DNA of 64,000 nt from JBBQKI01 sp038326725 (GTDB lineage: Bacteria > Bacteroidota > Bacteroidia > Flavobacteriales > Flavobacteriaceae). The stretch lies in NCBI GenBank assembly GCA_038326725.1, contig JBBQKI010000005.1, forward strand, positions 19,706 to 83,705. Direction: 5' to 3'. Shown piece after piece: positions 17,889 through 26,138 of this stretch; position 1 is the stretch's first letter; the number at the start of each line of letters is the position of its first letter. The position numbers and the translations under genes were made by a program. Under the pieces are notes generated by a model, which saw only the letters and a list, made by a program, of their open reading frames with translations, searched no databases and was not told where the DNA came from.

Positions 17889-18953
17889 TTATTTTGAAAC
17901 GACTCCTTGGCAACTGCTGCCGGCACCCGCAGTGCAACCGTAACAATGTTGGGAGATTACAATGTCCCTATCGTTTAAAACGCTTTCGTTGTATTGGGAA
18001 ATGTGTTTGACCTTGCTGGCCACTTTCAACCCCAGCATTTGGTTGAAATCACAATCGTAAAGCCATCCGTCCCAGCTTATGGAAATGGTGTTGGTGCACA
18101 TTACGTTTTCCACTGCTGCCGGATTATAGGCTTCCACCAAGGAATACATATATTCTTCATAATTTTCGGAAGCGATCAAATAATCCAAAAAACGGGCAAT
18201 GGGGAGGTTTGTTATGGCGAACAAGTTGTGGAATTGTATATCGAAATCTTCCAATAAAGCTTTTTTAAAATCCTTTTCCATTCCGGCTTGGTTTGCTGGC
18301 AAAAATGCACCGGAAGGATTATAAACCAAATCCAGCTTCAAATTGCTTCCGGGAATGCCATAACCCACGGCGTTTAGTTCCTGCAAAGCTTTTATGGATT
18401 TGTCAAAAACCCCTTCACCACGCTGTTTATCGGTCTTGCCTCTTGTCCAGTGTGGCATGGAACTGACCACATGTACATTATGCTTTTTGAAAAATTGCGG
18501 CAAATCGTAATATTTTTTGTTGGCGCGGATAATGGTGAGGTTGCTCCGAACTATAAAATCTTTTATTCCGGCTTTGGCGGCTTCTTCAACAAACCATCGA
18601 AAGTCCGGGTTCATTTCCGGCGCACCTCCGGTAAGGTCCAGCGTATGGGCTTCCGTATTCCGAATTATGTCCAGGCATTGCTGCATGGTTTCGCGTGTCA
18701 TTATTTCTTTACGGTCCGGCCCGGCATCCACATGGCAGTGTTCGCACACCTGATTGCACATATAGCCCACGTTAATTTGGAGGATTTCCAGTTTTTTCGG
18801 GCGAAGCGGGAATTTGTTTGTTTCTTTTATTTTATTGGCGAAGGTGGGAAGCTGGTTTGAAAATATTCCATTAGATAATATTTCAAGTTGCCGGTTGGTT
18901 TGCGCCAGTTCGCTGCCTTTTTTCTTAAGGGATTGTTGTTTTAATTTTGGCAA
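17889..18953 (-). CDS. arsS: Arsenosugar biosynthesis radical SAM protein, ArsS-type
   Basis: A 354-residue radical SAM enzyme. The Fe-S motif CxxxCxxC is at Cys66, Cys70 and Cys73 (MCNQVCEHCHVDAGP), followed by TLDLTGGAPEMNPDFRWFV for SAM binding. The C-terminal tail QHCYGCTAGAGSSCQG (Cys337, 340, 348) is the signature of the ArsS family, in which some members use selenocysteine; here the positions read as cysteine. ArsS is reported to join dimethylarsenite to a 5'-deoxyadenosyl group. The only plausible start is a TTG at 18953, since no ATG occurs before the Fe-S motif. It is downstream of the peroxidase-like gene and upstream of a DUF2064 gene. No arsM gene is in the window. Confidence 0.85.
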   Translation of the reverse strand: MPKLKQQSLKKKGSELAQTNRQLEILSNGIFSNQLPTFANKIKETNKFPLRPKKLEILQINVGYMCNQVCEHCHVDAGPDRKEIMTRETMQQCLDIIRNTEAHTLDLTGGAPEMNPDFRWFVEEAAKAGIKDFIVRSNLTIIRANKKYYDLPQFFKKHNVHVVSSMPHWTRGKTDKQRGEGVFDKSIKALQELNAVGYGIPGSNLKLDLVYNPSGAFLPANQAGMEKDFKKALLEDFDIQFHNLFAITNLPIARFLDYLIASENYEEYMYSLVEAYNPAAVENVMCTNTISISWDGWLYDCDFNQMLGLKVASKVKHISQYNESVLNDRDIVISQHCYGCTAGAGSSCQGVVSK

Positions 18954-18993
18954 AATAGGATAAGGGTTAAATTAATTTAATTAAATTTTAGAG

Positions 18994-19015
18994 ATCCCGA
19001 CAAAAGGGTCGGGAT
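18994..19015 (-). other. Intercistronic hairpin, 8-bp perfect stem
   Basis: ATCCCGAC and GTCGGGAT form a perfect 8-bp stem with a six-base loop, in the 105-base gap between the peroxidase-like gene and arsS. No T-run follows in the direction of transcription, so it is more likely an RNA processing or stability element than an intrinsic terminator. A similar stem (TCCCGA/TCGGGA) occurs inside the structured leader near 45.0 kb, so this may be a dispersed small palindrome. Confidence 0.5.
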
Positions 19016-19058
19016 GAGCGATATGTACGGTTTTCAAAAAAGAAAACCAACAGGCTGC

Positions 19059-19397
19059 TCACATTTCCAATTTATTCACTTTGTTCATCATCATTACGCC
19101 ATGGACCAGCGTTGCGCCGCTTTTTATTGCGGCCCCCACGTGTATGGCTTCCATCATTTCCTCTTTGGTAACTCCGCGCTCTAAAGTATCCTTGGTGTAT
19201 GCATCAATACAGTACGGGCATTGTTCTGTATGGGCTACTGCTAAGGCAATCAATGCTTTTTCACGTGCAGTTAGTGCGCCTTCTTCAAAAACCTTGCTGT
19301 AATAGTCAAAAAATTTGGTGCCCAATTCTTCACTCCATTCGGTAATGTTGCCGAATTTCTTAAGATCTGCAGGGTCATAATAGGTATTTGAATTCAT
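19059..19397 (-). CDS. Arsenosugar-associated peroxidase-like protein, CMD family
   Basis: A 112-residue carboxymuconolactone-decarboxylase/AhpD-fold protein. Residues 60-63 are the CxxC pair in TEQCPYCIDAYTKD, preceded by LTAREKALIALAVAHT, and followed by GVTKEEMMEAIHVGAAIKSGATL. This is the compact peroxidase-like subgroup found beside ArsS in bacterial arsenosugar loci. The CxxC suggests a thiol redox reaction, perhaps protecting the pathway or reducing an arsenic intermediate; that is inference. It is the first gene of the 14-gene minus-strand run, 44 bases from the tryptophan dioxygenase stop. Confidence 0.82.
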   Translation of the reverse strand: MNSNTYYDPADLKKFGNITEWSEELGTKFFDYYSKVFEEGALTAREKALIALAVAHTEQCPYCIDAYTKDTLERGVTKEEMMEAIHVGAAIKSGATLVHGVMMMNKVNKLEM

Positions 19398-19441
19398 GGC
19401 ATTTTATTTTTAATAGTTACGAAAAAACCCTTTCCGTGGTT

Positions 19442-20359
19442 TCAATTTTCAGTATTTCTTCCCCAAGTTTCAATTTCTTTTTCAGACCAAAGGGAAGGGA
19501 AAAATTTGCGCTGCTGAAATTTTGGGTGAAGGTATTTTTGCCATTCGGAACCGCCCGTTGCAGCTTTGTTTTCGCCTTTGCTGTTAAGGTAATGGTTTGC
19601 GGTGCCCAAATGAACGGAGGGCCAAACAACGTTATAAAGATGGTCAAAATGCTTAAGTTTTTCCTTTAATGCAGACGATGGGTTTTCCATTTGCAACATC
19701 CGTTCTTCCAATGTTTTTCCTTTTACGTTTTCTGAAAGTTCTTTGAAGCCTTCCTCATATTTTTCAATAAAAAGCCGAAGGGTTTGTGTCTGCGATTTTG
19801 CTTCGCGATTATAGCCCGCATCTTTCCAATAAATATGCTCAAAATAATCATCAGTGGAAGTATTGTTCCCAATACGTTTTTTTCCTTCTTCATTTAGCAG
19901 GTTTTCAAGCTTTGTACAATAAATTTCAATATGGCGGAACTGTGCGCTTTGAAAACCACTTGCGGGAGTAAGTGTGGAACGGAAAACGTTGTAGTCTTCA
20001 TAGCTCATTCCCTCGCGCATAATATCGAAAGAGGTGATGAGCAAATGAGTGTAACGGTTCAAACGGCCTAGTTTGTCCATCCAGATTTCCTCGGAAAGAT
20101 TTTCAGGTTCAGAAAGCTGTTTTATTTCGTGAAGGGTCATTTTCAGCACCAGTTCGGTAACTTGGTGGTACATAACGAAAATCTCCTCATCTTTAAAATT
20201 TGTTTTTGGTTTTTGAAGTGAAAGCAGGGTATCCACTTCAATATAATCCCAGTAGTTTATTGGTTTTGCTTGAAGAAGTCCCTTTAAATATGTGTCCGGA
20301 TTTTCACCCAAGGCCCGGTATTTTTCGTTTATGGCGTTTATGATTTCTTCTTGATTCAT
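19442..20359 (-). CDS. kynA: Tryptophan 2,3-dioxygenase
   Basis: A 305-residue heme dioxygenase that opens the indole ring of L-tryptophan to N-formylkynurenine, the first step of the kynurenine route. Recognition rests on MYHQVTELVLKMTLHEIKQL (the TDO HQ-x-x-EL segment), SGFQSAQFRHIEIYC (the SxQFR tryptophan-contacting region) and HYLNSKGENKAATGGSEWQKYL with the TGG near the C-terminus. Length fits the bacterial family. No other kynurenine genes are in the window. It lies upstream of, and in the same direction as, the arsenosugar-type run, but a functional connection is not evident. Confidence 0.9.
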   Translation of the reverse strand: MNQEEIINAINEKYRALGENPDTYLKGLLQAKPINYWDYIEVDTLLSLQKPKTNFKDEEIFVMYHQVTELVLKMTLHEIKQLSEPENLSEEIWMDKLGRLNRYTHLLITSFDIMREGMSYEDYNVFRSTLTPASGFQSAQFRHIEIYCTKLENLLNEEGKKRIGNNTSTDDYFEHIYWKDAGYNREAKSQTQTLRLFIEKYEEGFKELSENVKGKTLEERMLQMENPSSALKEKLKHFDHLYNVVWPSVHLGTANHYLNSKGENKAATGGSEWQKYLHPKFQQRKFFPSLWSEKEIETWGRNTEN

Positions 20360-20462
20360 TCCTTGTTTTTATAAAATCTTTTGATTGCTAAATTTAAGGG
20401 ATTTTTTCTTCTATATCGAATTTAGGGAAAAGGGATTTTCCCGCTTTCCCTATTTGTTAAAC

Positions 20463-20497
20463 AAAAAAGCCTTGTCACGAAAAATATCGGACAAGGC
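20463..20497 (-). terminator. Intrinsic terminator after the peptidylprolyl isomerase gene
   Basis: GCCTTGTC (20469-20476) and GACAAGGC (20490-20497) form a perfect 8-bp stem. On the minus strand the hairpin is followed by six T residues. It lies 23 bases past the stop of the isomerase gene and separates it from the tryptophan dioxygenase gene. Confidence 0.8.
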
Positions 20498-20519
20498 ATA
20501 TTAAAATAATTTAAAAATT

Positions 20520-22637
20520 TTAGAAAAAAGAAGCCCTGTTGTCTTCTATATCCGCAGCATTTTTCAACGCATTATAAACATTGCTGTTTACCGCCGGAAC
20601 CGTTTTAGCAGTCAATTGCTCCGCATAGTTGGAGTATGATGTCATCTCGGGAGCTTTATTTACTGCGGTTACCCGAACTTTAAAAACTCCGGTTTTACCA
20701 TCAATGAGGCTTGTGGTTTCCCCAGCTTTTTTCCCGAAAGCTGAACCAATAATGGCAGGTTCCAATCCAGCATTGGGAATCATTGGGTTTGCCATTGTAA
20801 GGTCAGTTCCCGTTTGTACCGTCACTTTTTGATTTGCGGCAATTTCCTGCAAAGTATTGCCGGAAATTGATGCACGGATTTTCTCTGCTTTTTTCTTGTC
20901 GCGCAAAATGGGGGTTACTGTTGCTGATGCTTCCGAAACACTCATTAATCCTTTTTCGTTTTTGCGTGTAACTTGCGCAATCACATATCCTTCGGGTACA
21001 CTGAAACGTTTGGTATCGCCAACTTCGGCATCATCGGAAAATGCCCAAATTACGATTTCGCGATTGGCACCAATTCCCGGAATGTTGGCATCCATAATAC
21101 CCATTTTGTTAACGGGTTTCACTTCCAAATTTTGGTTTTTTGCAACGTCAATGAATTCTTCCTTTTGAACGGCCACTTCAAAAGTTGAGGCATTTGTAAA
21201 TATATCGCTAATTGATTTTTCCGAAGCTTCAATGTTTTTGGTAACTGTAGCAAGTTTGATTGCTTTTTGTGGCGCGGTCTGTTCGCCCACGGTTACAATA
21301 TGGTAACCAAAATCGGTTTCCACGAAGCCGGTTGTGCCGGTAGGGTTATCGAAAATAAATTCGTCAAATGGGGCAACCATTCTTCCGGGCCAAGATTTTC
21401 CAAGATCACCACCGGTATCTTTTGAACTGTCATCCGAAAATTCGGTAACCAAAGCTTCAAATTTTGCTGGGTCTTTTTTAACAACCACAAGCAAGCTATC
21501 GGCAAGTTTTTTTGCTTCTTCTTTAGTTTTGGTAATTTCCGGTCCGGCACTCGTTGTCCCCAAATATCTTATTAATATATGTTTTGATTGAACGGAATCG
21601 GGCATTTGTTTTACAGCAATTACCTTTGAAATATTATAGGTATTCTCTACTTGGAAAGGGCCATAAACGGAACCTTCGTTCAAATTGATAAGCGTATCGG
21701 CAACAGCGGGAGGCAAGTCTTTTTTGAACATCCAAAAATCCATAAATGGCTGGTCAGAATTTGCGTTTACAAATTCTTCATAGTTTGCTGTGTTTTTAAA
21801 ACCGGCCACGGTATCGTTCATTTTTGTAGTGGAATTGTATTCAATTTTGCTGTCCAACAACGTAGTCATATTTTCTTCATAGGCCTTCATATCTTCTTCG
21901 GAAGGTTCTTCGGAAAAGAAAACATACTGGATATCAGCCTGAGCTTCCACTTTATATTCTTTAGAACGGCTTTCAATGTACTTTTTGATTTCATCATCTG
22001 TCACCTTCACTTCTTCATCTGAAATTTTGGTGAAGGGAACGTGCACGTATTCGATATTCACTTTATCATTTTCAAAACGGAACTGTTGTTCACCTTCAGC
22101 AATAGTGCTCACTAAACCTCCTTTTATCATATTGAAATAGGTAGTTTGCAAAATGCTTTGTGCCGTATTTTTTTCAAAATCAAGCCATTGTTGGTATTGT
22201 TGGGGAGAAGAGGTTTGAATGCTGGCAATGTATTCTTGCATTTTACCTTCGTCAAATTGCCCGGCTTCGTTTGAAAAAGTAGGGTTGTTGGCCAGATTGT
22301 TCCTAAGGGCACTGTTCAATTGATCTTTTTCAACGGACAAGCCAAGTTTTTCAATTTGTTCCTCAAGGATAACACGGCGTAACTCACGTTCCCAAACCAT
22401 GTTCATGGCCTGTGTGGAACTTGCATTTGGGCCTAGGTTTCCTTTTATAAGCTCCACTTCTTCCATAAAATCCTGTCGTGGAAGATCGGTGCCGTTAATT
22501 GTTGCTATGGTATCGCCTCCTTTTGGGCCATTGCCCCCGGGAGTCAATATGCCACTTAAAACGAAAGCAAAAAGTGCCAAGGCTATGATAATGATGAGGA
22601 AAATCCCCTGTTTTCTGATACTGCTTAATATTGCCAT
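20520..22637 (-). CDS. SurA/PpiD-like periplasmic peptidylprolyl isomerase
   Basis: A 705-residue membrane-anchored folding factor. It starts MAILSSIRKQGIFLIIIIALALFAFVLSG, a cytoplasmic tip plus one membrane anchor, as in PpiD. A SurA_N-like helical region follows (RQDFMEEVELIKGNLG...EEQIEKLGLSVE). A parvulin domain is centred on about 350-450, with SKHILIRYLG...AKKLADSLL...FSDDSSKDTGGDLG and FDEFIFDNPTGTTGFVETDFGYHIV. The remaining 250 residues look like a second, degenerate rotamase region. It assists outer-membrane protein folding. A TAAATTTG box sits only nine bases before the ATG, so the true promoter may be further upstream. Flavobacterial neighbours often include a CBS-domain hemolysin, which is absent here. 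Confidence 0.88.
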   Translation of the reverse strand: MAILSSIRKQGIFLIIIIALALFAFVLSGILTPGGNGPKGGDTIATINGTDLPRQDFMEEVELIKGNLGPNASSTQAMNMVWERELRRVILEEQIEKLGLSVEKDQLNSALRNNLANNPTFSNEAGQFDEGKMQEYIASIQTSSPQQYQQWLDFEKNTAQSILQTTYFNMIKGGLVSTIAEGEQQFRFENDKVNIEYVHVPFTKISDEEVKVTDDEIKKYIESRSKEYKVEAQADIQYVFFSEEPSEEDMKAYEENMTTLLDSKIEYNSTTKMNDTVAGFKNTANYEEFVNANSDQPFMDFWMFKKDLPPAVADTLINLNEGSVYGPFQVENTYNISKVIAVKQMPDSVQSKHILIRYLGTTSAGPEITKTKEEAKKLADSLLVVVKKDPAKFEALVTEFSDDSSKDTGGDLGKSWPGRMVAPFDEFIFDNPTGTTGFVETDFGYHIVTVGEQTAPQKAIKLATVTKNIEASEKSISDIFTNASTFEVAVQKEEFIDVAKNQNLEVKPVNKMGIMDANIPGIGANREIVIWAFSDDAEVGDTKRFSVPEGYVIAQVTRKNEKGLMSVSEASATVTPILRDKKKAEKIRASISGNTLQEIAANQKVTVQTGTDLTMANPMIPNAGLEPAIIGSAFGKKAGETTSLIDGKTGVFKVRVTAVNKAPEMTSYSNYAEQLTAKTVPAVNSNVYNALKNAADIEDNRASFF

Positions 22638-22750
22638 TTTTGGTTCAAATTTATAGGGGGCGAAAATACCAATTTCCCGCCATTAATGAAAGGTTAGTTT
22701 AAAAAAATAAAGAAATTCGTAAAAATCAATTTTATCGGTTGGAAAATTAT

Positions 22751-22948
22751 TTATTTCCGGTCCCGCTCTTCGATTTTTTTTCTGAAATTCCTTTTGAAGA
22801 AAAACATGAAAACCGCAACAAAGGTGAAGAAGATGAACACATAAGCGCGGCTTCGGTTTTCCGGCCAGTTGATTACGGCGAGATAGGCGGAAAACAATGC
22901 CATAACTATATAGGCGTATTCGAATAGGCGGTAAATTTTATTCCTCAT
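22751..22948 (-). CDS. Small two-helix membrane protein
   Basis: About 65 residues from the ATG at 22948 (MRNKIYRLFEYAYIV). Two hydrophobic segments (YAYIVMALFSAYLAVI and AYVFIFFTFVAVFMFFF) are followed by a basic tail (RNFRKKIEERDRK). The start overlaps the lptC stop by 11 bases, which indicates translational coupling; an ATG seven codons upstream would overlap further. No family can be named. Position directly behind lptC suggests an envelope role. Confidence 0.65.
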   Translation of the reverse strand: MRNKIYRLFEYAYIVMALFSAYLAVINWPENRSRAYVFIFFTFVAVFMFFFKRNFRKKIEERDRK

Positions 22949-23513
22949 TTTGGGTTGCTTTTTTATCAATTAGTTGTACTCCTTGATTTTTTCTGGAAAG
23001 AAAAGTAGTAAAATCTTGGTTACTGTCAAACCTTGCCCCATCATTATAGGAGCCATCTTTAAATTTTATCTGGTACGGCCAATCGGTGAATATCCATTGT
23101 GCTTTTTGGTCCCAGTATAATTGTTCGGCCTTTAGCACTACGCTATCGGCAGTAACGAGGTTCACGTTTTTCCTTAAATCCACGATACCTGTCCCTTCAT
23201 ATTGAATAGCATAATCCGCCGTTATGGTACTTTTTTTGTTTTCTTCGTCCCAAAATAGGACTTCGATGCCTTTAGGAAATTCTTTATAGGGGAAGGCATA
23301 ATTTGAATAATCTTTAAGTAACGGCGACAAGAGATTGGTAACCACTTTGCCGGAATCGGTATATTTAAAATTGATATTCTTGCCCTCAGCCAATGGCGCG
23401 CCATCGGTAAGGTTAAGTTTTTGGATGTTATCATAATTGCCCTCACAAGCAAAAAGCGTGATGGCACCAAGAAGTGCCATCACGCTTTTAAAACAATTTT
23501 TGTGAGTTTGCAT
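22938..23513 (-). CDS. lptC: LPS export protein LptC
   Basis: A 191-residue LptC homologue, the bitopic or lipid-anchored periplasmic link of the lipopolysaccharide export bridge. The N-terminus MQTHKNCFKSVMALLGAITLFAC has a hydrophobic core and a lipobox-like cysteine at residue 23. The body fits LptC/OstA: NINFKYTDSGKVVTNLLSPLLKDY, YAIQYEGTGIVDLRKNVNLVTADSVVLKAEQLYWDQKAQWIFTD, typical of strand-rich beta-jellyroll repeats. Three bases separate it from the TPR gene upstream. Its early coding region contains a very strong terminator-like hairpin, described separately. Some annotations would call it only a DUF1239/YrbK-like lipoprotein. Confidence 0.85.
   Translation of the reverse strand: MQTHKNCFKSVMALLGAITLFACEGNYDNIQKLNLTDGAPLAEGKNINFKYTDSGKVVTNLLSPLLKDYSNYAFPYKEFPKGIEVLFWDEENKKSTITADYAIQYEGTGIVDLRKNVNLVTADSVVLKAEQLYWDQKAQWIFTDWPYQIKFKDGSYNDGARFDSNQDFTTFLSRKNQGVQLIDKKATQNEE
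23452..23489 (-). promoter_or_regulatory. Terminator-like hairpin inside the lptC 5' coding region
   Basis: AAAAGCGTGATGGCAC (23452-23467) and GTGCCATCACGCTTTT (23474-23489) form a 16-bp perfect inverted repeat with a six-base loop. In the direction of transcription the GC-rich 12-bp core is followed by five T residues, so it has the form of an intrinsic terminator. It spans roughly codons 9-21, exactly the signal-peptide segment. A translating ribosome would keep it open, so it could cut off transcription when lptC translation fails. Confidence 0.6.
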
Positions 23514-23515
23514 TC

Positions 23516-24877
23516 TTATAAATTTGGCACCCTTACGCTACCACCAATCCAGCAATTAAAGGAGACTGTTTTTCCAGCCATCCCGTCACTGAAAATATCG
23601 CTTTTCTGCGGGGCGCGTTGCCTGTATGCGGCTGCTGCCGACCTTGCGGAAGAAGCAAGAGAAGCATCAACACGGGCGGCCTTATCTGCCATATCTGCTG
23701 CCAACCAGTTTATTGCACGTTTTTCAAAAACTGTATTTCCACAACTGTTTGAACTATCGGAGTACATTTGAGCAATCCTCAAATATGCAATACCAGCGGA
23801 AGGTTTTACCTCAAGCATTTTGTTATAATAAGTCCTTGCAGTACCTAAACTTCCGTTTTTTCGTGCGTTCTCAGCAATACTATAATAGATATTTGCTTTA
23901 TCTGCATTACTGGTAACGAGATCTGCAGCTTGGTTGAAATATTCCAAAGCTTTGCTACTTTTTCCTTCTTTCTCGGCCAATTTACCTAGGTAATATGCAG
24001 ATTTAGCAGATGGCTCTAAAATGTGCAATTGCTGCCCCAATTTTGTGAACAACGGATCTTCACAATCTTTGGCGCTCAACCTTTCGGAAGCACGTTTAAC
24101 CCATGCAACATCATTTTTATTAGCTTCATAGTCTTTTGCATATAACTGAACCAGGTTAGGACAATCTGCCAATATTCCCAGTTTTCCATTTACACTGCCT
24201 TTTACGGTTCCATAAACACCGATATTGTTTTCGGCAACTTCCATAAAACGAGTGTCGGTAGGGGAAAGTTTTTCACCGGCTTCTTGTTTGGCCATAAGTG
24301 GAGTCATTTTAGATGCCAAATCGTTTTCTTGCATTTCTATTTTTTCGATCACGATATCATAAAGGTCAAAAATTTCCTGAATATCTTTCTCGCCGGTACT
24401 TTGAAGGTCTACGGCCAATGAAAAATAAGTATAAAGGCTTTTTGCGCTGGTAAAACTTTCGGGGTCTTTTTTAAATGCTTCATCAAAAGCCGCAAACTCC
24501 TCAGTTTTGGTACCGATATTATGATCAAATTTCAACTGTGCTATATCCATCAATACTTCCCCTTCCTTAGTATCTTTAGGAAAATACTTCAATCTGTATT
24601 TATATGATTGTATTAAATCATCCACTTTAGTGGAATCCCCTTTCGCAATAAAATCCTTGAACATATAAGCTGCATATTGGTATATAGCCAAGTTTTCCCC
24701 TGGGCATTCCTTAATAAGTTTTTCATAAAACGGCAGGGCAGCTACATAATTTTTTGCCTTAGCTGGCTCGGTGAAATAAGAAAGTGTAATCACACAATCA
24801 TCGGGGGCCTGAGCTATGGATTTTACTCCAAACGCGAAGGTTAATAGGGTAACTAGTAAAATTGTTTTTCTTTTCAT
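23516..24877 (-). CDS. Exported TPR-repeat protein
   Basis: A protein of about 453 residues from the ATG at 24877 (MKRKTILLVTLLTFAFGVKSIAQ), which starts a clear signal peptide; the longer frame uses an upstream codon inside the previous gene. The mature part is helical with several tetratricopeptide-like repeats: AYYLGKLAEKEGKSSKALEYFNQAADL, ANIYYSIAENARKNGSLGTARTYYNKMLEV, PSAGIAYLRIAQMY. A cysteine-containing C-terminal tail (FNCWIGGSVRVPNL) ends it. Such proteins usually act as periplasmic scaffolds. It lies between a barrel protein and lptC, three bases from the latter, suggesting an outer-membrane assembly or export role. Confidence 0.78.
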   Translation of the reverse strand: MKRKTILLVTLLTFAFGVKSIAQAPDDCVITLSYFTEPAKAKNYVAALPFYEKLIKECPGENLAIYQYAAYMFKDFIAKGDSTKVDDLIQSYKYRLKYFPKDTKEGEVLMDIAQLKFDHNIGTKTEEFAAFDEAFKKDPESFTSAKSLYTYFSLAVDLQSTGEKDIQEIFDLYDIVIEKIEMQENDLASKMTPLMAKQEAGEKLSPTDTRFMEVAENNIGVYGTVKGSVNGKLGILADCPNLVQLYAKDYEANKNDVAWVKRASERLSAKDCEDPLFTKLGQQLHILEPSAKSAYYLGKLAEKEGKSSKALEYFNQAADLVTSNADKANIYYSIAENARKNGSLGTARTYYNKMLEVKPSAGIAYLRIAQMYSDSSNSCGNTVFEKRAINWLAADMADKAARVDASLASSARSAAAAYRQRAPQKSDIFSDGMAGKTVSFNCWIGGSVRVPNL

Positions 24878-24896
24878 GGTAATAATTTTATTGGTA

Positions 24897-26138
24897 TTAA
24901 TCATATAATCTTTTTTCGAACCAGCGGTCATTGAAAGAGAAACTTAAAAACGTATTAATGAAGTTTTCCTGTACCAATCCGAAATCGGTGGTTCCGCGCC
25001 TTCCGAGTTCTACTCCAATATTAAGATTGGAGAACAATCGTCCGACAGGTAACCCAACTCCAAAAGATATGCCAAACTCGTTTATGTCCTGTCCGGCCAC
25101 GGCAATCCCAGTTTCTTCAAAACGCATACCTGCCCTGTAAACCACCCGGTTAAAGTAGTTTCCGAAGGAATTATAATTGGGGATATAATATCCGCCTAGT
25201 TTAAATTTTGAAGCATTATTATATGCGACGTTCTCAAAACTAAAAGTTTGGTTGGAAAAATTACTGGTTTGCTGATTGGTATATTCCGCACCCAATGCCC
25301 AAGCTTTTGGTTTTCCAATTCCAATGCCCAGCGTAAATTGAGAAGGAAAAGTAAATTGGGTGTCCGGCATAATAATTTCCCTTTCATCAACCACGGGTTG
25401 CGAGCCTGTTGGCGAAATCAAAACCGTACCAATGGTGCGGAAGTTGGAAGCATTCAAATTGGTTTCCGGGGTATAGGTAAGCGAAGTGGAAAGTTGAAGG
25501 GTTTCAGTAACCATTGTTTTGTATGCCGCGCCAAAATTGAAACTAAAGCCTCTTAAATCGGATTTATTATATACCCGTGTGGCATATTGCAAATCATCTT
25601 TTTGGGTTAATGCATCGTTTTCTATATTTCCGAAATTATAATTGGCATCAACGCCAAAACTGAACTGGGGAGTAATTTTGTAAGCCAAAGTTATAAAAGC
25701 TTTGTTTATCCCGCCTGAGCCCGTATACTCTGAAATACCATCGGGCACATCCGATAAAAAGTGGTAGCCCACCGAAGTATAAGGAATAAGTCCAAAACCC
25801 ATCCCGAATTTTCCCATCGGAATTCCAATAGCCAAATAATCAAGTGAGGTGGTGGAAGTTTTCTGACTTTCGGTACTTGTTTTTTGAGTAGTAGCCCTAT
25901 TGCTTCCGCCAAGTGATAAATTTATAAGCCTAAGCTCCGCAAATCCCGCAGGGTTTTGAAGATTAAGGTGGATACTATCCGAGAAAACCCCAATCCCGCC
26001 CATAGAGCGGTTCTCGACCGTACCATTAAATTTTAAAGTTCCAAGGCCGTAAAAGGAGTATGGGGAGGTGGTACCTTCTTGCGCAAGCGAAACACTTGCA
26101 ATGAGCAGAAATGCTCCAATTATAATACGTTTAAACAT
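24897..26138 (-). CDS. Outer-membrane beta-barrel protein
   Basis: About 413 residues from the ATG at 26138 (MFKRIIIGAFLLIASVSLAQ), a typical signal peptide. The mature protein is rich in alternating aromatic strands and glycine turns (SPYSFYGLGTLKF, RSMGGIGVFSD, LNLQNPAGFAELRLINLSLGG), like FadL/OmpP1- or PorV-related barrels, and ends with FLSFSFNDRWFEKRLYD. The ATG overlaps the coaX stop by one base (TGATG), so the genes are coupled. No substrate can be proposed. The neighbouring TPR and lptC genes suggest a conserved envelope operon. Confidence 0.8.
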   Translation of the reverse strand: MFKRIIIGAFLLIASVSLAQEGTTSPYSFYGLGTLKFNGTVENRSMGGIGVFSDSIHLNLQNPAGFAELRLINLSLGGSNRATTQKTSTESQKTSTTSLDYLAIGIPMGKFGMGFGLIPYTSVGYHFLSDVPDGISEYTGSGGINKAFITLAYKITPQFSFGVDANYNFGNIENDALTQKDDLQYATRVYNKSDLRGFSFNFGAAYKTMVTETLQLSTSLTYTPETNLNASNFRTIGTVLISPTGSQPVVDEREIIMPDTQFTFPSQFTLGIGIGKPKAWALGAEYTNQQTSNFSNQTFSFENVAYNNASKFKLGGYYIPNYNSFGNYFNRVVYRAGMRFEETGIAVAGQDINEFGISFGVGLPVGRLFSNLNIGVELGRRGTTDFGLVQENFINTFLSFSFNDRWFEKRLYD

